A stretch of 64,000 nucleotides of DNA, taken from the NCBI RefSeq assembly GCF_021155765.1, contig NC_060113.1, forward strand, positions 5,471,001 through 5,535,000, in the 5' to 3' direction. Numbering within the stretch: position 1 is the first letter of the stretch; each line of letters opens with the position of its first letter. The DNA comes from Diprion similis. Taxonomy: Eukaryota > Arthropoda > Insecta > Hymenoptera > Diprionidae. A model generated the notes under the pieces. The model was not told the DNA's origin. It saw nothing but the letters and a program-made list of their open reading frames with translations, and made no database searches. The position numbers and the translations under genes are program-made. Positions 47,679 through 60,100 of this stretch are shown here, piece by piece.

Positions 47679-49490
47679 TCTAAACTGGCCAGAAAACATA
47701 AGCGACAAAAAACTGTCTGCATGTGGAAAGTAAGAGATTGGTGATACGAATTATGATTTGTTTACATCACGCCTATTTGGCCCATCATTAATTACTTTGA
47801 GTCCACATCATTAATGCCAATCAGCTCATATCTAACGGGCTACACATACATGTAGTTGCGAAATAGCAAGTAGCTCCAATATCACGAGCACCGTAAGTGC
47901 CTGCAGATGATATCGAGAGGCCAGAATATGTTTTCAATTAGTATCAAGCTGTCACTTGAAGATTAGAAAGACCAGATTGCCACCGAATGAAATTAGAAGT
48001 TGTATCTGAAATTGTAGTCGACCCGTTTTTTATCAGACGATGATAAAGAAAATTTGTATTATGAACGAGGAAAAATACGCGGGGAACTCACTCCGACATA
48101 CCTTTTTTAAACAAGCTGATGTAAGATTATTGGGACGATGCAATGATTTGAAATGAGCGCATAAAGTGACCGAAAAAATGTGAATCAAGATGACCACGGG
48201 ACGTTCGACATTTCTATTTGTATGAGGGAACCACTCATCGCTGGCGAATAGCTGTTATTTCGCACTATCTGCTATACCGTTTTGGAAAGTCATGACGTTT
48301 CACATTTTTTTAGTAAATATTAAATATTCACAAAAACTGTGAGAACGAATTGAGTCCGTAGTGTTCAGGGATTCTGACTGAACTGTAAAACGGTTCGCAA
48401 ATATTTGAATAATAAAATAGTGGTATGTCATATTTTATGAGTAAATAAAAGCCTCTTGATTTGACTTTGAGATGCGAGTTTAAATTGCAATTGAAATTCC
48501 TTCAGAACATATCGCAAGACGTGGGTGGCGGAAGCGAAAGAAATGTTGCTTCACATGATAATTTCCAATGTCCGGACGTGGTAAAATATCAAAGAGAGGA
48601 AGTCGGAATAGAGGTCAAGTGTACGGCCAAAGGCCTACTTATCGAAGAGGACACAATGTTAACGGTAAAACCAGTCGGTCGGACAACTCACGAAACTGGT
48701 CCTGATCTAGGTCAGCTCAGACTCTCATCTCACGAACCTTCGACCCACCACGAAACCAGCCTACCGTAATTATAGACAGGTAATTACTCGAATCTCCGAA
48801 AGACACTGTCACGATCGGTTCTCCTTACAATAGCAGACCTGGTACAGAGTCCAAACCAAATGCCACCCTTGCACATAGCACACTTGTTGAGATGCCGATG
48901 ATTACCGTTTGACCAGTTATCAAATCCAGCAAAACGTCAGCAGTTGGAATTAGAAGAAAATCGACTAGACGATGATTAATCATCTGAAACGTGATAATGA
49001 CTGCCAATAAGCCTAAAGTCGAGATCAAAAGTCAAAGTCGAAAAAGGACCAATGAAGATAGACAACCAAGCGAACACGTGAAGGTATGGTTGACATGTAG
49101 TCAACTATGGGTATCAAACACGTCAGTTTCATCGGAATTCCGATTAGCTGAATTCATTTTCTACCGCCAACGAGTTAAAGGTTATTCGACTTCGTAGTGT
49201 TACTTGGGCTGCCTGCGTTGGTCCGATAAATGAAATCTCTCGGTACAAACAAATCTCCATGTCAATTACCGGCTACGGCGGTGTTTGTCGTCAGTGGAAT
49301 TCGTGGCAGTGGGTCATGGCCGCGCCCCGAAGAGCGTCGACACCTCCGGGCGCCAGAGCACCAAGTTCGTCGACCTCTTTCCCCAGAAAACTTCTCCTTT
49401 TCCGGAAGGCAAGCCAAAGTGGCAGCGCACCGGGTGAAAGCCGATTAAAAAATGCCCCCGATACGAGACAAGGACTCGTCCAAACGCGCC
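47679..49490. other. Non-coding or remnant DNA, GC-richer at 48460-49480
   Basis: The stretch 48461-49197 contains open runs in two frames that read like protein: a 102-codon frame to 48769, then a different frame at 48787-48910 and 48991-49196. They lack start codons and are interrupted. A good acceptor (ATTCCTTCAG) precedes 48502. This could be a decayed gene or chance in GC-richer DNA. A 72-codon ATG frame at 49230-49448 is likewise unrecognised. A CpG-rich patch lies at 49290-49480. Confidence 0.35.
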
Positions 49491-49653
49491 ATATTATATA
49501 AAAGCGATCGATTTATTTACTCAATTTTCTGTTCAGAATTTTGAATTTCGAACAAGCGCTCGCGAGAAGTTTGCAATGAACTTTCTGTATCCATTTATAC
49601 TGTTCATCGGTTTGGTTTTCTTTTCTCTCTCTTTTTTCGAAAGTTCAGGATGA
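49491..49653 (+). promoter_or_regulatory. TATA-box promoter candidate with short signal-peptide-like frame
   Basis: TATATAAAAG at 49493-49502 is a near-consensus TATA box, with a possible initiator (ACTCAATT) about 25 bp downstream. An ATG at 49576 opens a 25-codon frame (MNFLYPFILFIGLVFFSLSF, then a few residues and TGA at about 49653) that looks like a secretory signal peptide. No continuing exon was found, so either splicing is missed or the resemblance is fortuitous. Confidence 0.3.
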
Positions 49654-51020
49654 CAGAGAGTGCAGGAATCCCGAGTTCAGTTATCTATAATTATATATAT
49701 TGTATATGAGAATTTGAATTTAGTTCTTGCAATCTATGCACTGAGTTTATATTGCTCGTTGGCATCTCTTGTGCTTTTACGTTCACGCTATACAAATGCA
49801 CCGCGATATCGTTGAAAGAAAGGGTTTACCGATATCTAAAAAGCAAATATCTACGACAGATTTTGAGGATCTGTGAATTAGCGTGTAAACTACTAGGTAA
49901 ATTATATGAGTACACAGTAACCTCAGCAAGCGTGAAAAGAAGATTATGGTTGTCTCATTTTCGACTTGTTCACCAAAGTATTCAACCTGATCAATTTCGA
50001 ACTTTCTTTTTTCCCGCTTGCCAAGATGCCAAGTACATCACAAACGAATGAAGCGACTATTAGGTACATACTGATGGGGAAATCGAGGGTATCGGGATTG
50101 GTGCCAAACGTGCGGAATGATTATACTTAAACAAACCCAACCACTACTGCTACGTCAACCTCATTAAACTCTGTCCATCTATACGGGGTGTAGTTCAGGG
50201 ATACGGTCATAAAATTTGTTAGTCCATGGATAAAAGTAATTGTGAATGGTTTCAAGGTACGATCAGTCAGGTCACCGTACACGAGTCATCCAACTTGAAA
50301 TATCTGTATATATAATATAGGTATGCCTGTCTGGTTAATAAAAATACTAAACTCACTTGCTTACTACTTGCTAGCTGGTTACTGTCAAGGATTTTCTACT
50401 TTGGTTAAACGGGAAGATACTACTTCGGTACTTCAAACAGGTTACAAATTAGTATAAAAACAATACGTGAATAAAAAATAGTTACAAGGTACTTATGACA
50501 TGCTCTTGTTGTTACTTGTGCCAATATCTGAATTCAGACAACGCGTTTAACGATTTGTCCATTACTTCGAATACAATTTACGTCAGATCTGATCGAAGAA
50601 ACGGTATCAGTGCAGAGATCGGTGCAAATAGATTATTGGAGTTAGCGGTTCTGATTGTGATTGGTTAAAACTAGTGCAAATTCAAACATTCGAAGTGATG
50701 AAGAATCTTGTACTGCTCGGTACAGCAAGGTTCGGCAACAAAATTGCATTGCATTAAAATGTTAGGTGGGCGACGCGTCACGGCAACAATGAAATTTAAT
50801 TTATATATCGTATAATTTAATAGACACATGTACTGTAGTAATAATAACAATAATTGTTACGTATAGGTATGTAGTGAGCTGTCGTTTCGGGTCAGTTTAT
50901 CAGTTGTTGGTGGTTGAGTTTATCCGTCTTTTGTTTTCTCGTTTTTGCGAAATAATTATGGCGTTAGAGTAAATACCTCGTTTAGCACCACGTGGCATAT
51001 GGACAATCAACGGATATAAA

Positions 51021-51066
51021 TGAACAAACAAACAAGCAAGCAAACAAACAAACAATCAAACAAACA
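51021..51066. repeat. (CAAA)n-type tetranucleotide repeat
   Basis: Roughly eleven CAAA units with CAAG and CAAT variants. Confidence 0.85.
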
Positions 51067-51793
51067 GATGAATAAATAAAATCAAAACACAATTTTGTAA
51101 AAATAATAAATTATCTATATTTATATAAATAATATAAATCATTCGAATGAAATAACGTCTCTGTACAATAAATAATATTTTCTTCTTTCTTTTTCTTTTG
51201 TCGTCTAGAAGGTTTGATAAATTACATAATATTAAATTATACAATTGAAATGCGTACGTGATTGTGGTGGTTGTCTTTCATTATCTCAGCACAATTGAGA
51301 TGATGTTTATGATTATTATATAATTTGTATTCGTCTGTAAGTTCCTGCAAACGCATGATCGATAATTGTTGTACAAAAAATATAGTTTCATAAAAAAAAA
51401 TTGCAGGTATGTATTATGCAATTGTATTAATCAATTGTGAAAAAAAAATTGAATCATTATTAAATAAACAAATTTGTGACGGCGTCTCCAACCTTATACA
51501 TTTTAATGCTGCCATTTAATTTCTCTCGATCATTCTGGCTTTTCTCTATGAAATGAAATAAAATTGATAGACGAATAGACCGACTAAAAATATACAATCT
51601 ATATAATAGACGAAAATTAGACTGTTAAAATAAATTATTATAAACAAAATTAAATAGCGTTGACGAAGAGTTGACATTTTACTAAAATTAAATAATGAAT
51701 ACTACAGAGATATAGTTTGGAAGGCGAGTAGTGCTTCGTTTCTTTCATTTTCTTTTCCTTTTCTTTCTAATTTCTTTTTTTATTCATTATTAG

Positions 51794-51853
51794 CACCAAC
51801 GACAGCAACAACAACAGCAGCAGCATCAGCACCACCAGCAAGAGTTTCAGAAA
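51794..51853 (+). other. Possible poly-glutamine/histidine micro-exon
   Basis: A long pyrimidine tract ending in ATTATTAG precedes 60 nt that read in frame as a Q/H-rich peptide (HQRQQQQQQQHQHHQQEFQK) and end at GTAAAG, a good donor. Mixed CAA and CAG codons argue against a pure microsatellite. No flanking exon was identified, so this may equally be a CAG-rich piece of non-coding or UTR sequence. Confidence 0.25.
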
Positions 51854-53086
51854 GTAAAGATTGCTCTAAGACCCACTTTTGTGTATGTGTGTTGTGTAAG
51901 TGTATGTACGTATACATGTATAGCATTACTATAACTGCATGTACGATAGGAATTTTTCACTTACAACGTGGCACTAAACTCGTTATACACATATATTACA
52001 AAAAAACGTCTACTTCGTTTCCATACAAAAATCATTCCTTCCATTCAAATTCCTTCAAAAAAAAAAAAAAAAAAAACAAATTTCTCGAAATTTTTCACCG
52101 AGAAACAACTAAGATTCCGTTCAGAAAATATGTAGATAATATTTAGATGCAGCTATAGTACTTACTTTAGATTTGCATTTCTGTGATTGAAAATACATTT
52201 TGAAAATACTGTATGACGTCTAAAAATATTTGAATTGTACCGAAAACAGTATTATTTAACATTTTTCTCATAATTGTTAATATCAGTTACTAATTCTACT
52301 AAATTGTACAGTTCATGAAGATTTAATGCATTTCAATTGAATACACAGGTCTGCAACAAAAAAGTTTTCTGAATACTTGTACATGATACATATGTACATA
52401 TGAATTTTGGTCTGCTGATTCAGAATATCAACTCCGTTTTTACGTATCACATCGTGATTTCTTGTTATTCATACATACGTGAAGAGATAATTTTCTAACA
52501 TCATCAAAAGAGTAATCTAGCTAGTGAATTCATGTTTGCTTCGTTGATATGAAGATGCAGAGATTGAGAACGTCTGTAATTTGCCATGACAAGCTGAGAA
52601 AAATATGCCTGAAATTTCTTCAAAACTGTTGTTTCTAAATTTTTATGCAACGCAAAAGCTGCTGATTATAAAAATATTTTCCAAAAAATGTTAAGCAACT
52701 ATAAAAACTTAGGGTGTAATATGACTCTAAAAGTTCAATTTATATTACATTGGCGCTAGTTTTTCATATTGCTGTGATAATGTAAGGAGAGGAATGGTTT
52801 CTAATGTTGATTTTATTCCTAAATTCTATAAAATTCACGTCAATGGATAATTGGATTATCCAATTGACCAATCAAATTGGATACACGTCATAGGTACGAA
52901 GAAATGAAAAAGTGAAAGAATACGCACCACATAATAGAATCGCCAAATGACAATAACCGTGTATACTAAAAGAACGTTGCGTTTCCAAACCGTTACTTCG
53001 TCGTCGAATCAATTTTGCATCGCATCATTACGGACATCCAATAAATAAAACTTGTTATATTGTCATGCGTGTGAATCTCTGTGTTT

Positions 53087-53114
53087 GTATGTGTGTGTGT
53101 GTGTGTGTGTGTGT
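53087..53114. repeat. (TG)n microsatellite
   Basis: About 13 GT dinucleotides just beyond the stop codon of the aspartate-rich gene, probably within its 3' UTR. Confidence 0.9.
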
Positions 53115-53132
53115 TTGCTAAATGTGGGTGTG

Positions 53133-55721
53133 CTAGTGGTGGTTTGCCTTGGACTCACGTGCTCGCCTGGCTTCGGTGAAGTTGGTTAAATCGTCATCGT
53201 CTTCGTCATCGTCTTCGTCTTCGTCATCGTCATCGTCTTCGTCTTCGTCGTCGTCTGCCCCGGGTAGCCCGAGGTCAACGTCGTCGTCGTCGTCCTCGTC
53301 GTCATCGTCGTTGTCCCCCTCCCCCGGGGACTGTGCAACGACTGCAACTGGGGACGAGGCCGCAGACTGCAGACTTTCCCCAGCTAATATCGCCGATTGT
53401 GCACCTTCTTCGTTCGTCTCGACGATCGTGCTCGCCGCCTGCTCCTCGGGCGTGTCCTCTACGTACTCTCCGTTCTCCTGATCGTTCAGCTCTGCTTCGG
53501 CCACAGCCGCATTCAAATCGGCCTCAACATTCGGCGGGATTTGGGGCTGCGTTATTTGAGGAACTGTATTTACCACCGGAGAGGCTTGCGGCTGGGCTGC
53601 AACGGCGGGTTGAGCTGCTGGAGTCGCGTCGTCGTCGTCATCGTCGTCGTCGTCGTCGCCTGAGAATCAGAAAAATTTCATATCTCTCATCAGTGCCGAA
53701 ATTTCGACGGTAGTTTATCACGAGGCTCAAGTTGAAGAATTGAGAAAAACATCAATGACTTTTAAGGAACTAAGATTTCAAAATGTGAGCCTTGTGTCTT
53801 GTATTATTGTTACAGTTTACTGAATTTCAAACTATTCCAAAGTCGCGAGATAATATTTTTTCTTTAGCATTAATCGTTACGATAACGTTACTAACTTCAG
53901 TATGATAGTTTATCGCATTTCTTGCCTAATCCATATCACCTACTATTACCTCGAACTACAGAAATAGAATCTTTACGCTGGAATATGTCCGTAACAAATG
54001 AATCACCTTATACGTGTAGAATCGAGAAAAATTTTCCTGCTTATATCGGATACAAAGAAGATTTACTAATATTATACTGAATAATAATTTAAGCATGCGG
54101 TAACCTTTATAACATCATTACTATAGGGATAAATCCTTAGGAAAATAAAAAATAGTTAAACAACCGAGCAAAACACTTTGTAACTTCATTTCTAATTTAT
54201 AGATTTTCTACAAGCGATGAGAACTCTGCCTCTGTTATTTTTTCCTAATTCTACTTTTCGTTCGAAATTGGTAATGTCGTTGTATGACCACATATTTCAA
54301 TTGCTGCATCGTTCAGAGTGTATCACTCTGAGCGCGGGAAACCGTTCGATTTTCAAATTAGACTTCAAGGTTGACGATGGCCGTTAACGTAATGGACGAA
54401 ACAGGAATCAATCGAGTGGTGATAAGTTTATCGGGATCATATAGATCTCGAGGTGACGTAAGGTGGACTGAGATCCAGGGTGCAGGTCGAGTAGACCGTA
54501 ACGCGAACAACTAGCTTTTCGTTAGTCATTCACCTCGGGCATGAGCGACGCGCGTCCCACAGCAAAGCGACTAATTGTAAGAACGCGCGTTCTCATGTCC
54601 CGTCTACAGCATTATAGTTGGTATGCATGATATTCATTCGTACTACACAACGAGCACAAAGCTTTCTAGCACTCGACCGACTTGTCTACGCGACCTGCTC
54701 ACAATTCCATAAACATACGAATTAGTTAAACAACTTGAAGAATAACTGTGAGAAAGACCGCGACGTGAAGTTGGCTGCTTCTTCGTCCGTGTCTCCAGCT
54801 CACGAATCCGATTGTCATTTTTTTTTTCACCTATCGAAGTAGAGAATTCCGTAAAGTGGAATTCTCTTTATTTGATGCTCTATCCACGCGTTTGTTTTTT
54901 TTTTGTTTTTGGTTTGTTGCAAAGAAATACCAAGCGGCCACGCGGATTATGTCGATTATGCTAATTCTTCCGGACCAAGACCCGCGAGTCCGGGTCGTCC
55001 CGTTACTATATGGATGATACATGCACATGCGTGTATGTCAGTGTATGTCGAGACCACTGCTCCCGCTATCGGTCACATTATCATGCGCCTCGCCAGCTTT
55101 GGATGCCGGCATTTTGCTCGGCTAGACTAACGGTTAGCTGTGACACGTAGGTACGGTACGAGTTACATTTGGCCGTTTTGAGTTTTTTCAAGATGGTACC
55201 CATCCCCGCGTCTTCACGACTCAATCACATCATTTTCAGAGTAAATAATTATTTTGGGCGAAGTCAAATGGACGAAGAAACATTTTACACGAAATACAAA
55301 TTAGGATGTTTCCGTTGCATGTCTCAATATTTGCATGAAGTAAAAACGAAAGGATTGAGGTGAAAATTTGAATCTTATGAAAAACCAGCTTACCTCCGAG
55401 AATGTCTTCGATGAAACGTTCGACGTAGTCCCCGCCGTCGTCATCATCATCATCGTCATCGTCGTCGTCGTCGTCATCGTCATCGTCATCGTCGTCGTCG
55501 TCGTCGTCGAGGCCGAGATCTAGACCATCGTCGTCATCCTCGTCATCATCGTCGTCGTCGTCATCGGATGGGGCTGCTGCAGCAGGTGCAGCCACTGCTT
55601 GTCGGCCAGAAGTCTCGACTTTTACCTCGGCCGAATTACTAGCAGATGATACCGGAAGTGGTGAGGCTAGGGCGCCTAACGCGAAGCAGCATAAGACTGC
55701 TAGCATTAATGCTAACTTCAT
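53133..55721 (-). CDS. Secreted, extremely aspartate-rich protein
   Basis: Two coding exons (55394-55721 and 53133-53659) join G|GC in frame to give 284 residues. The N-terminal signal peptide (KLALMLAVLCCFALGALA) is followed by an Ala/Pro/Ser-rich stretch. Next comes an acidic block: eight Asp, Glu, four Asp, the spacer GLDLGL, then 24 consecutive Asp. A short conserved-looking segment DYVERFIEDILGG follows. Exon 2 opens with ten Asp, then an Ala/Gln/Pro/Glu-rich linker (PQITQPQIPPNVEADLN), a second acidic block with the spacer VDLGLPGA, and a short basic tail (EARRARESK). GAC and GAT are mixed throughout, so the tracts are not simple microsatellites. No enzyme domain is seen. The likely role is calcium or cation binding outside the cell, by analogy with acidic matrix proteins; this is inference. 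The 1.7-kb intron contains one MITE-like end. Confidence 0.85.
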
Positions 55722-55725
55722 GGCT
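55722..55725 (-). other. 5' UTR remainder before the Asp-rich start codon
   Basis: An acceptor (ATCATTTCAG) four bases before the ATG implies a separate upstream non-coding exon. Confidence 0.6.
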
Positions 55726-56936
55726 CTGAAATGATCAACGGATTGCGCTTATTTTATGTAAATTTCACTAACGCAATAAAGTTTCAAAGTTTACCTCGTT
55801 ATCAAAATTTGACCAAATCATGACTCGACGTTCTCGCTAATGCAGGAAACCAATTTTCTTTTTATTCAACTCTACAATATTACAGGTTTCTCATGTGGAA
55901 AATTCAATTGACCATCACAGGAATTTTGTACTCTATATGTAAACTTATGAATTTTATGACCAGTTTGTCACTTTAATTAAAATTCGCTGTGACTGACATA
56001 TTTTTCTCAATATTATCCCCGTCAACTTTTTTTTTTCATTAAGTTTATTATGGTAAGATTAAACTTATCGTTTGTTAATTTCACCATACTGAAACAATAT
56101 TTTAATATAAGACACTTGGAATTTCTATGTAAATCTGCTCGGTGAAAATTCAGAACTGTGATTATTTTTTAAGTTAAGAAAATTTCACTGCAAGATGAAA
56201 AGATACGCATCAGTGATGAGTGAAGAGTAAGAACGAGAAAAATACAACACAGACTCGTGAATAACTATAACCATAAATAAGCATAAACTTTGGCATGGGC
56301 TAGGAAAATCGGTTTTAATCAGTGCTGTGAAAGAGACGTGCGAAATAATTTCAGTCACCAATAATTGTACAAAGGCGGATATTTCACGATGCATGAATGA
56401 ACAGTTCTTCGAATTAAATCTGTAAACACATCCATTACATTCGTTTGAATATTCTAACTTTCGTTTAGCCGTATTCGCATTCCTTATACAAGAGAAGATA
56501 TTAATGAAACTTCACAATTTTCTGGATACGAATTGACACCCAAAGTAAAACAGTTGCAACAACGAACAGCATTTATCCCTGCCATAAAACGGGGATGTGA
56601 AACCGTACGCGTTATTACTTCCCGAAATCCGGCACTAATGCACCAACAGCTACGATTATCAGTATTACCAACGTCCTGCCTCTATCCGTACGTGAAATAT
56701 TTTGATCCATAGATAAAAGGATTTGGCACAGTTGATAATTCCACAGCTCGAAGTTGAAAATGTTTATCAGCCAGGATTCCCCGACTTCGAATGTTAAACA
56801 GCACACTTCCGGAAGTCATTTTCGCAGCAAAATTCCACCTCGCGATTCGAAACGTATATTATTCGGAGTGCAACAAGGCGATTTTTTTCCGATTTCACTG
56901 TTGCATTTTTTCGTCCACTATGCTCACGAAACTCAC
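55726..56936. other. Probable 5' UTR intron of the Asp-rich gene
   Basis: About 1.2 kb of AT-rich DNA between a good donor at 56936 and the acceptor at 55726 on the minus strand. It contains no recognisable gene. Confidence 0.5.
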
Positions 56937-57080
56937 CTCTAGTTTCGTTGGGCCTGGTCGAAGGATTTTTTCCCGATATTCGGAATCCGTTTCCTTCTCT
57001 ACGTTTCTCCGCAGGTTTTTTTTTGCGGTGGACGTCGTGCGTGGGTTTTCACCTCGCGAGAAGTTCACTCTATGAAACAG
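56937..57080 (-). other. Predicted non-coding first exon of the Asp-rich gene
   Basis: It lies between a TATA box (about 30 bp upstream) and a near-consensus donor AG|GTGAGT on the minus strand. Its 65-codon open frame is not thought to be translated. The transcription start is approximate. Confidence 0.5.
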
Positions 57081-57101
57081 ACGCAGCGTCAACTACGGAC
57101 C

Positions 57102-57109
57102 CTTATATA
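57102..57109 (-). promoter_or_regulatory. TATA box of the Asp-rich gene
   Basis: TATATAAG on the minus strand, about 30 bp before the inferred first exon. The position relative to the donor and acceptor pair supports it, as does the common use of TATA promoters by strongly expressed secreted-protein genes. Confidence 0.55.
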
Positions 57110-57110
57110 C

Positions 57111-60100
57111 CACTCTGACTGCTTTCCTCCTCCACTTACTCCATTGCCATCTCCGACATTCACGTTGGGCTCAACGAACACCGTGCTCGTTGGATTCCCG
57201 GTGTAGATTTACCGAGAGGGGAAGGATGCCGACTAACTATTCGGACAAGTCACAATTATAGGTGAAGCTGTATAGGCCATCCGATATTCGAATAATTCGC
57301 GGTATAATTTTCGCGAAGCAAGCGTCCCAAAAACGTTTCTTTTCCACATATACTCATCGTTAGAATTCTGTACCTTGACATTCGTGTTATTAGTCTAAAA
57401 CGATCAGCTGATCAATCTTGTAGCGCCATATTGTTTGTAGCTGTGATATCCATAGTATAAGTACAGTGTAAGGTACATATGTAATAAATAAACGTAAGTT
57501 TTCTAAAAACCAGATTATTTTTTAACTTGGAAAAAGGATTTGCTGATATTTTCATCTTGTTCAAAACAAATGAAAAAAAACTTGCGAGAAGATCATACCT
57601 GAAAATTTATCTACTTCGCTCATAACCACTTTTCCCATGCTATAAATTAACCCTTTGAATGCATACAACAATTCGATCACCGGTTCTCGTTACAATTCGT
57701 ACAGATCCAGATTGAATTAGTCTGGGCATTATCAAAGTATACAATGTCCGGAGCCACGCATGGCTGACCAGCGTGGGACCTTTTTCACTGGTGAATTTCA
57801 AAGTAGTAACAGTAATTATTTGGCTACACTTCTCATGGATTTCACAGAGCCTTGCGCGATTGCAGAATTTTATTTTGCGTCTTGCATCGTTTCAACGGAT
57901 AGATGATTTCATGAAAATATATTCGATTCAATATGGTTAGATTTGGGCATAAAAAAAACAAACAAATTATGCAACTTTTAGCATTGTGTAGGTACAGGTA
58001 ATGACTTGACATTTTTCTTGTCAAATTATACTTCGCGGTTTGTAATAAATTCTAATCACGAGATAATTGAAGGTGATTGAAATATGGGGTGAACAAAGCC
58101 GTCTACTCTAGGATCTTGATTAAAAAAAATAACATTAAAATCAAGAAAAAGCAATTATATTGTGGATACAAATTACGATATTATCGAGTAACTCGTAGAA
58201 TTCATAATTACCTTAGAAGATAATTAAGGTCCTGGTCATTATTATCTTACTGCGATAATTGCAAGATAAACATATTGCATGTCCATATTATAGATTACAA
58301 CTGTTGACGGTAAAAAAAAATCGATGGTATGGCTATCTAATAAGATTCGTTATAAATGGATGCTCGTCAAGCCATCCCGATGTAAGAACAAATAATGACT
58401 TCAAATTTACGCATAGCTAAACGAATTTCAAACGTACCTACCTGAGTTATGGTGTAAGTTTAATACTATCAGGTTACGTACGAACAGTTATAAAAGAACA
58501 CGTGCAGTTTATCCCGTTCACTTCCGGTTTAATATATAGACTTTCAAACGATCGACCGTTGGCCTCGTCCACTTTCGCACTTTATGATGTACCCTGCACT
58601 GTCTAACGCGAGGAGTTTCTTTGGGAATATGGCCTCGACTGGCCTCGATTTCATCTAACACGGCCAGATCCGAGGTCAAGGCCAGTGCATCTAGTGAACT
58701 TATAAAAGTACCCAAGAAGCAATAATTGACTTTCGAGCGTTCCAACCCTTGGACAACTTGATTTGTGTGAACAGTTCAAAGTTCGGAGACGTTCTGTAAA
58801 CAATATTCGACTCGATAAATTTTTCACCAAATTTGTTATTCTTCTTTCTGATAAATATTGAGAATTAGTGCAAAAGTGGTGGAACTCTTATAATGTTGGT
58901 CACCTGGATTTCGGTGATCGTGGATGAAAGTTTATCATGACGATGAATACACGTGATCCTAAGGCATCGTTTATTATTTAAGTGAAAAAAGTACACAAAT
59001 TTTCTATACGTATGTGTGTAACGTACGTTTGGCTAGAAGACATTATATTCATCAGTGAGAACCTCGCGTGCTAAAACTATTTACTCACTTTCTGTAGTCG
59101 GATTAGTACGAATTACAATTATGCCGTATCGCTATTTATCATATGGAGTTAAGACGAGATCTAGTTTCAATGTTGCATACATAATTCTCGAATTGACATA
59201 CTTAATTCTACTTTGCGTGAAAACTGCTCATCAGATACTTCTCGATGGTAAATAACGATGAAAAGCAGTTTTATATTCGCTCTTCCAGAATCGATTGGTT
59301 TCGTATTCAATCTGGGTGGAGCATGTCTGTATATACGTGTACCTACGCATTGAATAACGAAGAACCGGAACATCCGTATACACGTACATTTGAACGTCTA
59401 TTCAAGTATTTTAATTTTGGAAGAGAAAGTCATACGAACGGGATCAAGTTTGAGGTTCTTTCGGGACTTACTATGGCCATTATATTGCCATATTTTCAAA
59501 GAATTTTTTTAATGTTTATTACCACGTCTTAAACGTGTCACTATCCGCAGTGTGGATAGGAATATATTATTCAAAATCTCTTTCACAAAGCAAGTGACAC
59601 GTTTCCAGAGAATGTATGTATCAACAATTCTCACCGAACGTGACTAATATCTGGATTTGGATAGTCTGAAAAAACTCAAGTAGGTATAAAATGACTGTAA
59701 AGTTTGTAAAATAATTTCTGTACAAAAAAAAAATGACTTTTGTAACCGGAAACATGTCGGTATGAAATCATTTCTCTTTTTCTTCAACGATCGTTTAGCA
59801 AAGTAGTATAACTGCGGTGTACAGAAAATACATAAATGCTTTTCGTGTACGAGTAAAAGAAAAGAAAAGACTGCATCTGGTTGTCCGCCTCGTGATAAGT
59901 AGTTATGGAATTCTCTGAAAGGTGCCAATCATAAATGACGGAAGGAGAAGAGCCGGAGCAGAGTACAGTGAGCGACTCTCTATCGCTGGAATATGGAATT
60001 TGGTGTCATGATGTGGCGACAAGAAGTAGTACGAACCGGGGCGGCGGTATAGAGGTAGGTATTGGAATTAGTAATCAGGCTGAGCGTTCGTCGGCGACGT

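Larger units (their letters stand above)
49654..53132. other. Long AT-rich stretch without a confident gene
   Basis: About 3.5 kb. It contains a CAAA-type microsatellite at 51021-51066, a CAG/CAA-rich exon-like segment at 51794-51853, an A-run at about 52057-52076 and a (TG)n tract at 53087-53114. The right end should be the 3' UTR of the aspartate-rich gene. A 100-codon frame at 49752-50051 begins without ATG and is not supported. Confidence 0.5.

Noticed and set aside
47467-47733. 88-codon plus-strand frame
   Set aside because: Runs through the 47433-47678 foldback element and is explained by it.
53149-53481. Poly-serine frame on the plus strand
   Set aside because: Antisense shadow of the aspartate codons of the secreted acidic protein.
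59245-59532. 95-codon ATG frame
   Set aside because: No domain, signal peptide or splice partner recognised; kept only as a note in the non-coding stretch.
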